A DNA stretch of 64,000 nucleotides from Pseudomonadota bacterium (GTDB taxonomy: Bacteria; Pseudomonadota; Gammaproteobacteria; Xanthomonadales; SZUA-38): the NCBI GenBank assembly GCA_039033415.1, contig JBCCCR010000033.1:1-64000 (forward strand), read 5' to 3'. Both the position numbers and the translations under genes were made by a program. Each line of letters opens with the position of its first letter. The first letter of the stretch is position 1. Shown piece by piece: positions 8,087 to 17,892 of this stretch. Below the pieces are notes generated by a model. That model did not search any database, was not told the DNA's origin, and worked only from the letters and a program-made list of their open reading frames with translations.

Positions 8087-9150
8087 GTCTGCGAAAGGTT
8101 GCGTTTGTGGATCGCGACGGCACCATCATCGAGGAGCCGGAAGACTACCAGGTTGATCGGCTCGACAAGGTGCGCCTTGTTGAAGGGGTGATTCCCGCGC
8201 TCCTCGCGCTGCAGGACGACGGCTACGAGCTGGTCCTGGTCAGCAACCAGGACGGGCTGGGAACCGAGTCGTTTCCCAAGAAAGACTTTGAACCGCCGCA
8301 CCATCTGATGCAGCAGATACTGACGTCGCAGGGCATTCAGTTTGTGGCGGAACACATCGATCCGTCGCTGCCCGAAGCGCAGTCACCCAACCGTAAACCG
8401 GGCATCGGGATGCTGCTGGACTACCTCAAGCGGGGGGATCTGGATCTGGCGCGAAGCGTGGTGATCGGCGATCGGGATACCGACCTCGAGCTGGCTGAGA
8501 ATCTCGGCGTGCCAGGTCACAAGCTCACCGCGGACAACGGCTGGCCGGATATTCTCAAAGTGATGCGGGGCCGGCTGCGTCAGGCCAGCACCGAACGCAA
8601 TACGAATGAAACGCGCATTGCGGTGAAGGTAGACCTGGATAGCACCCAGCCGATCAGTAACCAAACCGGCATCGGTTTTTTTGACCACATGCTCGATCAG
8701 CTTGCCTCTCATGGCGGGTTTGCGCTCACGCTTGAGTGTGCGGGTGACCTGCACATCGATGAGCACCACACGGTGGAAGACTGCGCCCTTGCTTTGGGAT
8801 CTGCGCTGCGCGAGGCGCTGGGTGACAAGCGCGGTATCGGTCGCTACGGGTTTGTGCTGCCGATGGATGAGTCGCTGGCGCAGGCGGCGGTAGACCTCAG
8901 CGGGCGTGCGCGGTTTGCCTTTGAGGCAGACTTTCCTCGCGACAACGTGGGCGAGCTGTCCACCGAGATGGTGGAACATTTTTTTCATTCGCTAAGTGAT
9001 TCGCTGGTCTGCGCGCTGCATCTCAAGGTCACCGGTGAAAACACGCATCACATGGTGGAGGGGCTATTTAAAGCCTGTGGGCGTGCCCTGCGCCAGGCGT
9101 TTGCCCGCGATGCGGGTGGTGCGCTGCCTAGTACGAAAGGGGTGCTCTGA
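8083..9150 (+). CDS. hisB: Bifunctional histidinol-phosphatase / imidazoleglycerol-phosphate dehydratase
   Basis: Two enzymes in one chain of 355 residues, the same length as E. coli HisB. The N-terminal HAD phosphatase (about 1-165) has the nucleophile motif FVDRDGTIIEEP and NRKPGIGML, and dephosphorylates histidinol phosphate. The C-terminal dehydratase (about 168-355) has two histidine-rich metal motifs (FFDHMLDQLASH, DEHHTVEDC; later EHFFHSL and ENTHHMVEG). The fusion is characteristic of gammaproteobacteria. 4-bp overlap with hisC; it shares a single base with hisH. Confidence 0.97.
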   Translation: MSLRKVAFVDRDGTIIEEPEDYQVDRLDKVRLVEGVIPALLALQDDGYELVLVSNQDGLGTESFPKKDFEPPHHLMQQILTSQGIQFVAEHIDPSLPEAQSPNRKPGIGMLLDYLKRGDLDLARSVVIGDRDTDLELAENLGVPGHKLTADNGWPDILKVMRGRLRQASTERNTNETRIAVKVDLDSTQPISNQTGIGFFDHMLDQLASHGGFALTLECAGDLHIDEHHTVEDCALALGSALREALGDKRGIGRYGFVLPMDESLAQAAVDLSGRARFAFEADFPRDNVGELSTEMVEHFFHSLSDSLVCALHLKVTGENTHHMVEGLFKACGRALRQAFARDAGGALPSTKGVL

Positions 9151-9743
9151 TGTCCTCGGTGGTACTGGTGGACTCCGGAGGCGCGAACATCGGGTCGGTG
9201 AAATACGCGCTGGCGCGGCTGGGCGTTGAGGCGGACATCTGTGCGGATGGCGACGAGATTCAGCGGGCGGACAAGGTGATTATGCCGGGCGTTGGCGCCG
9301 CCGGTGCCGGCATGGCGCGGCTCCGGGAGAACGGCCTGACGGAACTGATTCCATCGTTGACTCAGCCGGTGCTGGGCATCTGCCTCGGGATGCAGCTGAT
9401 GTTCGAAAGCTCAGAAGAAGACGATACGCCGGCGCTGAACATTTTCCGCGGCGGCGCTGCGCGCCTGCCGGACCGTCCCGGGCTTCGGGTCCCGCACATG
9501 GGCTGGAACCGGCTGGAGCAGGTCAAACCCTGCGTGCTGCTGGATGGGCTGGGTGACGATGCCTACGCCTATTTTGTCCATAGCTTCGCGCTGCCGGTGA
9601 ACGAGGATACGGTGGCGAGCGCCCTTCACGGATCTGCTTTCTGCGCGGTTGCGCAGCGGGATAACTTTTACGGCACGCAGTTTCACCCGGAACGTTCGGC
9701 CCAGGTGGGCGCCAAAATTCTGGAGAACTTTCTCTCGCTATGA
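9150..9743 (+). CDS. hisH: Imidazole glycerol phosphate synthase, glutaminase subunit
   Basis: Class I glutamine amidotransferase that supplies ammonia to HisF. 197 residues with the nucleophile elbow GICLGMQLMFESSEE (catalytic Cys), and the His/Glu pair in FYGTQFHPERSA near the C-terminus. The N-terminal VLVDSGGANIGSV and PGVGAAGAGM are family features. It starts at the last base of hisB (ATG 9150) and overlaps hisA by 4 bp. It acts as a heterodimer with the hisF product two genes downstream. Confidence 0.97.
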   Translation: MSSVVLVDSGGANIGSVKYALARLGVEADICADGDEIQRADKVIMPGVGAAGAGMARLRENGLTELIPSLTQPVLGICLGMQLMFESSEEDDTPALNIFRGGAARLPDRPGLRVPHMGWNRLEQVKPCVLLDGLGDDAYAYFVHSFALPVNEDTVASALHGSAFCAVAQRDNFYGTQFHPERSAQVGAKILENFLSL

Positions 9744-10480
9744 GCACTGACTTGATTCCGGCCATCGACTTACGAAACGGCCAATGTGTGCGCTTGCATC
9801 AGGGGGATTTTGCGCAAGAGACGCAATACGATGCGGACCCGGTCGAGCTGGCCACGGCGTACGCAGACGAGGGCGCAATACGACTGCATGTGGTGGATCT
9901 GGACGGCGCGCGCAGCGGTCAGTCAGAGCAGGCGGCGCTGATCGGGGAGATGCAGCGAGCCTCGGGGCTCCCGGTGCAGACCGGAGGCGGGCTGCGGGAA
10001 GAGGCGCAGATCAAAGCGCTACTTGGCGCCGGCGCGGCGCGCGTGGTCGTGGGAACGACGGTGGTGAGGCAGCCCGAAGCATTCGGAGGCTGGCTGAAGA
10101 CGTATGGCGCCGATCGGGTGGTGGCAGCGCTCGACGTGCGAGCCGGCGACGACGGCGAGTTCTATCCGGCAACCGCCGGTTGGACGGAAGCTGGTGACCA
10201 AACGCTGGACGCCTTGCTGGATACGCTTGCCGGCTACGGCCTTGAGCATCTCCTGTGCACCGACATCAGTCGGGACGGAACGCTGGCGGGCCCAAACCTC
10301 AAACTCTATGAAGCTTTGGTGTCCCGTGGTTTGAAGGTACAGGCTTCAGGCGGGGTTTCCGGGCTCAACGACTTGACGGCCCTTAAGGGCATCGGCGTTG
10401 ACGGCATTATCGTCGGCAAAGCACTGCTGGAAGGGCGGTTCACGGTTGCGGAGGCACTTCAGTGCTTGCAAGACGCCTGA
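9740..10480 (+). CDS. hisA: Phosphoribosylformimino-5-aminoimidazole carboxamide ribotide isomerase
   Basis: Amadori isomerase of the histidine pathway, a (beta/alpha)8 barrel of 246 residues. Seen: the N-terminal catalytic-Asp motif [18 protein letters not shown], the first phosphate-binding loop near [21 protein letters not shown] with the second catalytic Asp, and [12 protein letters not shown] near the end. It is related in sequence to hisF downstream, with which it overlaps by 19 bp. Confidence 0.97.
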   Translation: MSTDLIPAIDLRNGQCVRLHQGDFAQETQYDADPVELATAYADEGAIRLHVVDLDGARSGQSEQAALIGEMQRASGLPVQTGGGLREEAQIKALLGAGAARVVVGTTVVRQPEAFGGWLKTYGADRVVAALDVRAGDDGEFYPATAGWTEAGDQTLDALLDTLAGYGLEHLLCTDISRDGTLAGPNLKLYEALVSRGLKVQASGGVSGLNDLTALKGIGVDGIIVGKALLEGRFTVAEALQCLQDA

Positions 10481-11229
10481 TTCCCTGTCTTGACGTCCGT
10501 GATGGCCAGGTGGTCAAAGGCGTCCAGTTCCGCAACCACCGCGTGATGGGTGAGATCGAGGAGCTCGCGACGCGCTACCGCGATGAGGGCGCGGACGAAC
10601 TGGTGTTTTACGACATCACGGCCAGCCCCGAAGGACGCCAGGTGGACGTGTCCTGGGTCAGCCGGGTGGCCCGGGTTATCGACATCCCGTTTTGTGTTGC
10701 CGGCGGCATTCGCAGCGTGGCGCAGGCCGGCAGGGTGCTTGAGGCTGGCGCTGACAAGATTTCTGTCAACACGCCCGCGCTGGAAAACCCGGACCTCATC
10801 GGAGAGCTGGCCGTCGCCTTTGGATCCCAGTGTGTGGTGGTCGGTATCGACAGCCTGGACCGTGAAGGGACCTACACCGTAAAGCAGAACACCGGCAATC
10901 CAGACCTGATGTCCGACGCCAATCGCTCGACACAGGCCTGGCTGTCGGAGGCGCAGGAGCGCGGTGCCGGAGAGTTTGTCCTGAACTGCATGAACGCGGA
11001 CGGCGCGCGTAGCGGCTATGACATCACTCAGCTCAGGCTCTTGCGCGATTCGTGCCGCGTGCCGCTGATCGCCTCCGGCGGTGCCGGCACAATGCAGCAC
11101 TTTGCGGACGTGTTTCGTGAGGCTGACGTGGATGGCGCGCTGGCGGCAACCGTGTTCCATTCCGGTGCCATTCCGATTCCCGATTTAAAGTCGTTTCTCC
11201 GCGACAGTGATATCCAGGTGCGACCATGA
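10462..11229 (+). CDS. hisF: Imidazole glycerol phosphate synthase, cyclase subunit
   Basis: Forms imidazole glycerol phosphate and AICAR from PRFAR and the ammonia delivered by HisH. (beta/alpha)8 barrel of 255 residues with [17 protein letters not shown] at the N-terminus (catalytic Asp), [25 protein letters not shown], and [16 protein letters not shown] carrying the second catalytic Asp, then [17 protein letters not shown] 10462 lies within the hisA end and has GGAG upstream. The AICAR by-product links the operon to purine synthesis. Confidence 0.97.
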   Translation: MLARRLIPCLDVRDGQVVKGVQFRNHRVMGEIEELATRYRDEGADELVFYDITASPEGRQVDVSWVSRVARVIDIPFCVAGGIRSVAQAGRVLEAGADKISVNTPALENPDLIGELAVAFGSQCVVVGIDSLDREGTYTVKQNTGNPDLMSDANRSTQAWLSEAQERGAGEFVLNCMNADGARSGYDITQLRLLRDSCRVPLIASGGAGTMQHFADVFREADVDGALAATVFHSGAIPIPDLKSFLRDSDIQVRP

Positions 11230-11837
11230 CCGATTTAAACCAGTTGGATTTTGAAAAAGGCGGCGGCCTCATACCGGCGATTGTCCAGGATGCGGTCAGC
11301 GGGCAGGTGCTGATGCTGGGCTACATGAACGAAGAAGCGGTGCAGGTTACCCGCGACAGCGGCAAGGTGACGTTCTACAGCCGCTCCCGCAGTGAACTTT
11401 GGACCAAAGGTGAGACCTCCGGGCATTTTCTTCACTTTGTTGATATGGCCACGGACTGCGATCACGACGCGCTGCTGGTCACCGCCAACCCCGTGGGCCC
11501 AACCTGCCACCTGGGCGTGACAAGCTGTTTTGGTGAGCCAACCCGGCACGCGCTGGGGTTTCTGGGTGAGCTTCAGCAGGTGGTGGATGCCCGCAAGGGG
11601 GCAGATCCGGAGTCCAGCTACACAGCCAGCCTGTTTCACCGCGGCAGCAAGCGTATTGCTCAGAAGGTTGGAGAGGAAGGGGTCGAAACGGCTTTGGCCG
11701 CAGTGGGCGGTGATACGGACGAGCTTCAGGCGGAGGCGGCTGATCTGCTGTATCACCTCACGGTGCTGCTGTCGGATGCCGGCCTGAACCTGGGGCAGGT
11801 CAGCGACCTGCTGCGCGAGCGTCACCAGCCTTCCTAG
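11226..11837 (+). CDS. hisI: Bifunctional phosphoribosyl-AMP cyclohydrolase / phosphoribosyl-ATP pyrophosphatase
   Basis: HisI-HisE fusion (203 residues) catalysing the second and third steps of the pathway. The N-terminal cyclohydrolase (about 1-115) shows [30 protein letters not shown] and the metal-binding run [11 protein letters not shown] ... [10 protein letters not shown]. The C-terminal pyrophosphohydrolase (about 118-203) has the MazG-like [14 protein letters not shown]. It overlaps hisF by 4 bp and is the last gene of the operon, so all ten pathway activities lie between 4810 and 11837. Confidence 0.97.
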   Translation: MTDLNQLDFEKGGGLIPAIVQDAVSGQVLMLGYMNEEAVQVTRDSGKVTFYSRSRSELWTKGETSGHFLHFVDMATDCDHDALLVTANPVGPTCHLGVTSCFGEPTRHALGFLGELQQVVDARKGADPESSYTASLFHRGSKRIAQKVGEEGVETALAAVGGDTDELQAEAADLLYHLTVLLSDAGLNLGQVSDLLRERHQPS

Positions 11838-11858
11838 GGGGTTGGTGCGTTGCTAGGA

Positions 11859-12518
11859 TCAAGCGCTGCCGCGGCGCTGAACGGCTGCCGGCAGGTCGCG
11901 CCAGCGTTCCACCGCGCCCTTTGCAGGGTCTTCGCCGCGAAGATAAGCCGCCACGTGCGGCACCGTATCCTGGCCCCAGAATACCTCTTCGCCCACGACA
12001 AAAGACGGAACGCCAAAGACGCCTTTGTTGATGGCTTCCGCGGTCGTATTTTTCAGCTGCGTTTTCACCTCGTCAGTGCCGGCTGCTTCAACCCAGCGCT
12101 CACCGGGTAGGCCCGCAGTGTCTAGCGCCTTGGCGACTTCCTCTTGCGTTTGGATGGCTTCACCACGTTGCCAGCAGGCGGCATAGATGGCGTCGACGGC
12201 TCGCTGGCGATCCTCGAGGTTCGGAAGCGCCGTCACCACCCTGAGCGAAACCAACGGGTTAAAGGGATGCGCAGGAGGCGGCTGAATCGGAAGCCCAAGA
12301 TCCGCCGCCAGCCGAATCACATGTTTCCAGGTGTAGATCCGCTTAGCGGGGATCTCGGCGGGGCCTTTGGTGTCGTTTGCGTTCAGCATGGCGGCAAAAA
12401 GCGCGGGCATTGGCTCAAGGGCAATACCGTTTTCGCCGAGCTCCCGCTTCGCCCGGTGCCAGCCCAGGTAGGCGTAGGGTGAGATGAAATCGAAATAGCA
12501 CTGTACGTGTTGGGGCAT
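11859..12518 (-). CDS. 2-hydroxychromene-2-carboxylate isomerase family (DsbA-fold) protein
   Basis: 219 residues with the thioredoxin-like DsbA fold of the HCCA isomerase / kappa-class GST family. Seen: CYFDFISPYAYLGW at the N-terminus with the family Ser that replaces the redox cysteines, and GVFGVPSFVVGEEVFWGQDT with the cis-proline loop. These cytosolic enzymes use glutathione and act in naphthalene breakdown or in undefined detoxification. No aromatic catabolism genes lie nearby, so the true substrate is unknown. It converges with the his operon (21-bp gap) and diverges from ppk2. Confidence 0.88.
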   Translation of the reverse strand: MPQHVQCYFDFISPYAYLGWHRAKRELGENGIALEPMPALFAAMLNANDTKGPAEIPAKRIYTWKHVIRLAADLGLPIQPPPAHPFNPLVSLRVVTALPNLEDRQRAVDAIYAACWQRGEAIQTQEEVAKALDTAGLPGERWVEAAGTDEVKTQLKNTTAEAINKGVFGVPSFVVGEEVFWGQDTVPHVAAYLRGEDPAKGAVERWRDLPAAVQRRGSA

Positions 12519-12664
12519 CGGTAGGTGTTGGTGGAGGCGAAAGAGAAATCAGCATGACATAGGATCGACAGCAACGCCTAGGGCGGGTCGCGATCCATCG
12601 ATAGTTGCAACTCAGGACAATACGCGGCAGGTTGTGCCCGTCATCTCATTTGCTGAGGAATTTT

Positions 12665-13552
12665 ATGCGCCCGTGGTTCAACGCCGTTACCAACCCTTAC
12701 CTCGCCCCCTTTGATGGTTCTTTGCGTCACGGCCGCTGCACCACCAAGCCGCCTCGCGACGTGCCGGACAAGAAGGAGCTTCGTCGAAAACTGAAGGATC
12801 TCGGCGAAGAGATCGACGAGCTCCAGCGCATGCTGTACGCGGGGGACCAGTATTCGGTTCTGCTGGTTTTTCAGGCGCTCGATGCGGCCGGTAAAGATGG
12901 CACCATTCGCGCGGTATTCAACCAGGTCGATCCAGCGGGCATTCGCGTTACATCCTTTAAGCGCCCGACCACGCTGGAGCTGGAGCACGATTTCCTCTGG
13001 CGATGCGCCAAAGAACTACCGCGCCGGGGCAACATCGGCATCTTTAACCGCAGCTACTATGAAGAGGTGCTGGCGGTTCGCGTGCACCCTGAATACCTGA
13101 AGTTCCAAAACCTGCCGCCTTATCGAAGTGAAAAATCGCTGTGGGAAATGCGGTACGAGGCGATTCGTCAGCATGAGCTGCATCTGGTTCAATCCGGCAC
13201 AGTGGTTGTGAAATTCTGGCTGAAACACTCCCGGGAAGAGCAGCGACAGCGTTTTCTTTCGCGACTCAACGAGCCTGAAAAGAACTGGAAGTTTGCGGTG
13301 AGTGACGTCAAGGAACGCGGCTTTTGGTCCAAGTACATGTCGGCGTTTCAGGCGGCGATCAACGCAACCTCCAGGCCCTGGGCGCCCTGGTACGTCATAC
13401 CCGCCGACAGCAAGTCCTACATGCGGGTTGCGGTGGCCGAAACCGTTCGGGATACGCTGAAGTCTTTGAAGCTGTCTTACCCTGCGCAAACGGCAGAGCG
13501 ACAAAAGATGCTTGCGCAGATGCGCCGGGAGCTAACCAAGCCTGGCAGCTGA
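12665..13552 (+). CDS. ppk2: PPK2-family polyphosphate kinase
   Basis: 295 residues from ATG 12665, which has GAGGAA six bases upstream; a longer frame from 12605 lacks one. PPK2 enzymes move phosphate between polyphosphate and nucleotides. The kinase core shows Walker A VFQALDAAGKDGTIRAV, the lid-side SFKRPTTLELEHDFLWR, and GNIGIFNRSYYEEVLAVRVHP containing the Walker-B-like region, then FWLKHSREEQ. The short single-domain form and motifs fit the class that phosphorylates AMP and/or ADP; which class cannot be decided by eye. It is divergent from the DsbA-fold gene. Confidence 0.93.
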   Translation: MRPWFNAVTNPYLAPFDGSLRHGRCTTKPPRDVPDKKELRRKLKDLGEEIDELQRMLYAGDQYSVLLVFQALDAAGKDGTIRAVFNQVDPAGIRVTSFKRPTTLELEHDFLWRCAKELPRRGNIGIFNRSYYEEVLAVRVHPEYLKFQNLPPYRSEKSLWEMRYEAIRQHELHLVQSGTVVVKFWLKHSREEQRQRFLSRLNEPEKNWKFAVSDVKERGFWSKYMSAFQAAINATSRPWAPWYVIPADSKSYMRVAVAETVRDTLKSLKLSYPAQTAERQKMLAQMRRELTKPGS

Positions 13553-13567
13553 TCGCCAGCCGGCGGG

Positions 13568-13855
13568 CTAGTCGTCGGAGATGTAGCGGGGGCCTTTGCC
13601 GCCCGTCTTCTCGTACACGCCGCTGCCGGCGCGCTTGTACTGAGTAAAGCCGTGCTTTGAGAAATGTTTGGGATCCAGCCGGTGGCTGTCCCCGGCCTGG
13701 ACCGAGGGTGCGGAGATTTTTCGCCGAACCTCAGCACCGCAGCGCGGGCACCACTGCACGGGTTCATCCGAGACTTTTTGCAGCTCCTCAAACCCGTCTT
13801 TGCAGTGGTCGCACTGGTCAGCGGGATCCAGGGCGATATATTCATAAAAAGGCAT
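13568..13855 (-). CDS. FmdB-family zinc ribbon protein
   Basis: 95 residues. The N-terminal MPFYEYIA followed by CDHC ... WCPRCG pairs is the FmdB/CxxC-CxxC putative regulatory zinc ribbon (about residues 1-45). The rest is polar and likely disordered. Four cysteines in two CxxC knuckles should bind one zinc ion. Function is not established for the family. It lies 9 bp downstream of the POT transporter on the same strand and may share its transcript. Confidence 0.9.
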   Translation of the reverse strand: MPFYEYIALDPADQCDHCKDGFEELQKVSDEPVQWCPRCGAEVRRKISAPSVQAGDSHRLDPKHFSKHGFTQYKRAGSGVYEKTGGKGPRYISDD

Positions 13856-13864
13856 GCCCGCAGT

Positions 13865-15703
13865 TTACCTGACGTCGTGCATGCCTTTGCGCAGCAGCGG
13901 GGAGATGACCAGCATAAAGACGCCGACGCCCACACCCATCCACATTAGAAAGGCAAACAGGTCGTTGTAAGAGGCGAGCGCGGCGGCAACGTCTCCCGCC
14001 TCACCGTTGGTGGTGTCGACGGAGGCCAGCTTGCCCATCCGCGTCGCCACGGTTTCCGACAGGGCGGTCGCAAGGAACCAGGTTCCCATGCTCACGCCAA
14101 CCACTCGGGAGATCGAGAGTTTCGTGACAGCGGAGAGGCCAACCGGCGAAAGACAAAGCTCGCCGGTGGTGTGCAGCAGGTACGCCAGCACTAGCCAGAT
14201 GGCGGCCACCTGACCGGCTTCATTCAGGTGATTGGCGCCGTAAACCAGCGCACCAAAACCCAGGCCAGCCTGCAGGATGCCGAGGCCAAACTTCATCGGG
14301 GTATTGGGCTCCAGGTTGCGCTTGCTGAGCCAGGTCCAGAGCATGGCAAACGGGATCGCGAGCAGCATGATAAAGCCGGCGTTGAGCGAGCCGAACTGTG
14401 AGGCCGTGACCTCGACACTGCCCACCTGGCGATCAACAACGCGGTCGGCATAGAGCGTCATCGAACCGGCCGACTGCTCGAACAGCGCCCAGAAGACGAT
14501 GGTCGAAGCGATCAGAATCATCAGAACCACGGTCTTGGAAAATTCCTGGGAGTAGTGGAACTTGAAGCCGTAGGCGACAAACGCGGCGATGGCGACAAAC
14601 GCGCCGTAGCCCAGATTCTCCGCCAGCTGGGGTGAACCTCCCAGGACATGATTCGAAATCATCGCGGAAGCTGTTCCCAGTACGATAGCGATCAGCGCCA
14701 GCGTGTAGGCGCCCGTTCGCGACTTGTCGTGCGGCTGTTCGTAGAACATGGAGAACAGGATGATGCCGACGATAGAGATCACCAGCATCACGTTCTGCGT
14801 CAGGTGGACAATCGGCTCGGACTGCACGAGCAGCCAGATCAATGCGATGGCAGGAATGCTGAGCAGATAGATCGACCATTCTTTGTTAATGGGTCCGAGA
14901 GCCGACTCCTTGAGCAACGCGGGATCGGAAGGCTCAGCGTGGCCGTGAAGATATTTTTGGCCCCATAGAAAGGTGACCAGCCCCAGCAGCATGCCGATGC
15001 CCGCGGCGCCAAAGCCGTAGCCCCAGCCGTAGGTTTCGCCGAGCCAGCCGCAGAGCAGGGTGGCCGTGAACGAGCCGATGTTGATGCCCATATAGAAAAT
15101 GGTGAAGCCGGAGTCGCGCCGCGAATCGCCCTTGGCGTAGAGCTTGCCAACAATCGTGGAGATATTGGGCTTCAGGTATCCGACACCGGCCACGATCAGC
15201 GCCAGTGCCAGGTAAAACACCTTCAGCGCGCCCACGTCCCGGTTGACCACATCTTCGGCCAGCGTGGTGCCGGCCGCGAAAACGGTACCGTCTTTCAAGA
15301 TGAGTTCAGCGTTGAGCACGGTGCCTGCCGCATAGGCGACCGCCTGATCGCCTTCCACTGCCATCAGCAGGTGGCCGAGCGTCAGCAGCAGCCCGCCGAA
15401 TACCACCGCTTTGCGCATGCCGAGGTAGCGGTCCGCGAGCAGGCCGCCGATCAGGGGCAGGGCGTAGACCAGGCCCGCATAGGCGCCGAGCACGTCATAG
15501 CCCATGTCGTCGGAAAACAGATGGTATTTGGTGAGGTACAGCAGCAGCAGGTACTTCATGCCGTAGAAAGAAAACCGTTCCCACAGCTCGGTGGCAAAAC
15601 AGACGTAGAGGCCCTTTGGATGGCCAAACAGCTCCGCTTCGCGGTCGGCGGCGAGCGTGCCCGCTGCGTCAGCGGTGGTAACGGCTTCTGAATTCATCGG
15701 CAA
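13865..15703 (-). CDS. POT/PTR2-family proton-coupled oligopeptide transporter
   Basis: 612-residue major-facilitator protein with multiple membrane segments. The POT signature ExxERFSFYG is present in ATELWERFSFYGMKYLLLLYL near residue 40, plus DRYLGMRKAV in the first cytoplasmic loop and FYMGINIGSF in the central PTR2 motif. It imports di- and tripeptides with protons across the inner membrane. It is longer than many bacterial POTs because of an insert between helices 3 and 4 (about residues 120-160). It lies 116 bp after fimX, with a stem-loop in between, so it probably has its own promoter. Confidence 0.93.
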   Translation of the reverse strand: MPMNSEAVTTADAAGTLAADREAELFGHPKGLYVCFATELWERFSFYGMKYLLLLYLTKYHLFSDDMGYDVLGAYAGLVYALPLIGGLLADRYLGMRKAVVFGGLLLTLGHLLMAVEGDQAVAYAAGTVLNAELILKDGTVFAAGTTLAEDVVNRDVGALKVFYLALALIVAGVGYLKPNISTIVGKLYAKGDSRRDSGFTIFYMGINIGSFTATLLCGWLGETYGWGYGFGAAGIGMLLGLVTFLWGQKYLHGHAEPSDPALLKESALGPINKEWSIYLLSIPAIALIWLLVQSEPIVHLTQNVMLVISIVGIILFSMFYEQPHDKSRTGAYTLALIAIVLGTASAMISNHVLGGSPQLAENLGYGAFVAIAAFVAYGFKFHYSQEFSKTVVLMILIASTIVFWALFEQSAGSMTLYADRVVDRQVGSVEVTASQFGSLNAGFIMLLAIPFAMLWTWLSKRNLEPNTPMKFGLGILQAGLGFGALVYGANHLNEAGQVAAIWLVLAYLLHTTGELCLSPVGLSAVTKLSISRVVGVSMGTWFLATALSETVATRMGKLASVDTTNGEAGDVAAALASYNDLFAFLMWMGVGVGVFMLVISPLLRKGMHDVR

Positions 15704-15762
15704 TCACTTAGTTTGGTTTTCTGACGGGACGGTATACACGAATACCGGCAAAGGGTCACGCG

Positions 15763-15781
15763 AGCGGCCTGAATGGCCGCT
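15763..15781 (-). terminator. Possible stem-loop terminator after fimX
   Basis: AGCGGCC-5 nt-GGCCGCT forms a perfect 7-bp stem between fimX and the POT transporter gene. No T-run follows on the minus strand, so it may only stabilise the 3' end. Confidence 0.35.
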
Positions 15782-15819
15782 GAATGAGCAATCTGTGGAC
15801 GGACCGCGGCGATAAGCGG

Positions 15820-17892
15820 TTAGCTGAATTCGTAGGACATAACTTTGGTGGGTTCCTGCAGGAAATTGCCCTGCACGAAGTTCACCCCACACTGCCAGAG
15901 GATCGACATGCTGGCGGCGTCCTCGACGAACTCGGCCACCGTGACTTTGCCCATGGCCTGAGCCTGGGTCGCCAGCTCCTTGACCTTCGCCTGATGCTCT
16001 TCATTTTTGGGCAAATCGCCCATAAAGGTGCGGTCGATCTTCAGGTAATCGGCCGGGATGTGCTTCAGGATCTGGAAGGAGTTGAGGCCGCTGCCAAATT
16101 GCTCAATCGCAAACTTACAGTGCAGCTGCTTGAGGCCTTTAAGAAACTGCTTGGCCGGCTTCAGGTTGGTCATCAGCTTACTTTCGGGGAGCTCAAACAC
16201 CACGCTGTCGCCGCTCAGGCGGTTCGCCTGCATCTGCTTGGCTAGCCAGGGAAGGATGGTGAGATCAGCCAGCGTTTGCGGCAGCAGCTTGATAAAGAAC
16301 TGCACGGGTTGGCCGGTGCTGGTCTGGTGGTCTTTCAGCTTTTCCAACGCGATCATGATGACCCGGCGGTCGATCTTTGCCCCCAGCGCGTGATCGACAA
16401 TCGCCGGCATGAACTCGCCGGGCAGCACTTCCTCACCGTCCTTCGTGCGCAGTCGAAACAGCACTTCATAGATCTGTTGCTCATCGCCATGGAGGCTGAC
16501 GACCGGCTGGAAGACCAGCGAGATACGACTGTTTTCGAGCGCATCCTCCACCAGGGCAAGCCAGCGGTGGCTGCCGCCCTCTTCGCCGGGTTTGTGGCTC
16601 AGCGGATCGTGGACCTTCACCTGGTTGCCACCGGCCTGGCTGGCTTCCAGCGCCTCGTTGCTTGCCAGCGAGATCAGGTCCTGGGCGTTGCCGGAGCTTT
16701 CCAGGATCTGGCACACGCCGAGGCTGGCGGTGAGGGTGACCGAGGTGCCGCTGACTTCCGAGATATGTGCTTCCACCCCGGCGCGGAGCTTCTCCGCGTA
16801 GTCGGCGGCAGCGGCTGCCTCACCGTCTACCAGCAGTGTGAAGGTCTGATCGCCGAAGCGTGCGGCGATGCCGCCTTCGGGCACGTGCTGCTTAACCACC
16901 CGCGCCAGGTCGGCCAGCACCAGATCGACGCCGGCCAGGCCCACCTGGTCCAGCGACGACTTAAAGTTGTCCACGTCCATGAAGATGATGCTCTTGGCCT
17001 CACCCGAAGCCACGACCTTGCCTTTGGCTTCTTCCACGGCGCGCACGATGTGCTGGCGGTTGGAGAGGCCGGTGACCAGGTCCTGGGTTTTGAGATCGCG
17101 CAGCTCCTTCTCCAGCTCCGGATCAGCGCTGCGGTCGCGGAGCACCACCTGGGTGCAGGGTTCGCCGTCGATGCTCGCCGGCGCAAAACCCATCACGGCC
17201 TTCTTCGGGTTGCCATCGGGCATCTGCAGCTGGATCTCCAGATCATCCGGCGACGATGCGTTTTTGCTGAGCGCCTTGAGTACGTCTTTGAGCTTCGGCG
17301 CGCAATCGGCGGTCACCATGTCCAGCACGGGTAGCCCTTCAAGATCTTCGAAGTCGTCATAGTCGAACAGCTGCAGGTAGGCCGGATTGGCGTACACGTG
17401 CATGCCTTCGTGGACGTAGGCGATGGCGTCGCGGGAGCTGTCGAGCAGCGCGTAGGCCCGCTTCTCCGCCTCGTGCAGCGAGCCTTCGACGAACCGCAGG
17501 CGTCGCCGGGCCGACAGGTTGGTGAACTCCCGCTTGATCACGGACACCATGTGATCGCTGTTGTCGCTGCTGGCGCCGGACGTAGCGCCGGCGTGCATCG
17601 CCGTCTGCTCGGTCTCCGCGTCGAAATCCTCGAGGAGCACAACAATCGGGACGTCTTTGCCGCTGCGGGTGACTTCGTTGGAAACGGTCTCGAGGTCCAG
17701 CCCTTCAACCTCAGGGTTGAGCACGATCATGTCCAGGGGCTTGCCGTCCAGCAGCCCGCGCAGCTCGTCAGCGTCCTCGACGCTGGACGGCCGGGGCGCG
17801 ATGCCGGCGTTGCGCAGCGTGGACAAAAGATATTCGGCGTCTTCCAGTGATGATTCGATCACCAGCAAACGCAGTAAATCGTCAGCTTTCAA
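15820..17892 (-). CDS. fimX: FimX-type receptor with degenerate GGDEF and EAL domains
   Basis: 690 residues, essentially the length of Pseudomonas FimX (691). Order: REC-like domain (about 1-125) whose phospho-Asp position reads MIVLNPE, so it is probably not phosphorylated; PAS (about 135-255); GGDEF (about 285-440) with GDQTF instead of GGDEF; EAL (about 455-690) with EVL instead of EAL and EQFGSG where DDFG is expected. Such lesions abolish cyclase and diesterase activity but keep c-di-GMP binding in FimX, which controls type IV pilus assembly and twitching. No pil genes lie in the window, so the role comes from architecture. Confidence 0.85.
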   Translation of the reverse strand: MKADDLLRLLVIESSLEDAEYLLSTLRNAGIAPRPSSVEDADELRGLLDGKPLDMIVLNPEVEGLDLETVSNEVTRSGKDVPIVVLLEDFDAETEQTAMHAGATSGASSDNSDHMVSVIKREFTNLSARRRLRFVEGSLHEAEKRAYALLDSSRDAIAYVHEGMHVYANPAYLQLFDYDDFEDLEGLPVLDMVTADCAPKLKDVLKALSKNASSPDDLEIQLQMPDGNPKKAVMGFAPASIDGEPCTQVVLRDRSADPELEKELRDLKTQDLVTGLSNRQHIVRAVEEAKGKVVASGEAKSIIFMDVDNFKSSLDQVGLAGVDLVLADLARVVKQHVPEGGIAARFGDQTFTLLVDGEAAAAADYAEKLRAGVEAHISEVSGTSVTLTASLGVCQILESSGNAQDLISLASNEALEASQAGGNQVKVHDPLSHKPGEEGGSHRWLALVEDALENSRISLVFQPVVSLHGDEQQIYEVLFRLRTKDGEEVLPGEFMPAIVDHALGAKIDRRVIMIALEKLKDHQTSTGQPVQFFIKLLPQTLADLTILPWLAKQMQANRLSGDSVVFELPESKLMTNLKPAKQFLKGLKQLHCKFAIEQFGSGLNSFQILKHIPADYLKIDRTFMGDLPKNEEHQAKVKELATQAQAMGKVTVAEFVEDAASMSILWQCGVNFVQGNFLQEPTKVMSYEFS

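Noticed and set aside
16276-17334. 352-codon plus-strand frame opposite fimX
   Set aside because: Antisense shadow of a well supported gene; histidine-, arginine- and alanine-rich translation with no domain, typical of GC-rich DNA.
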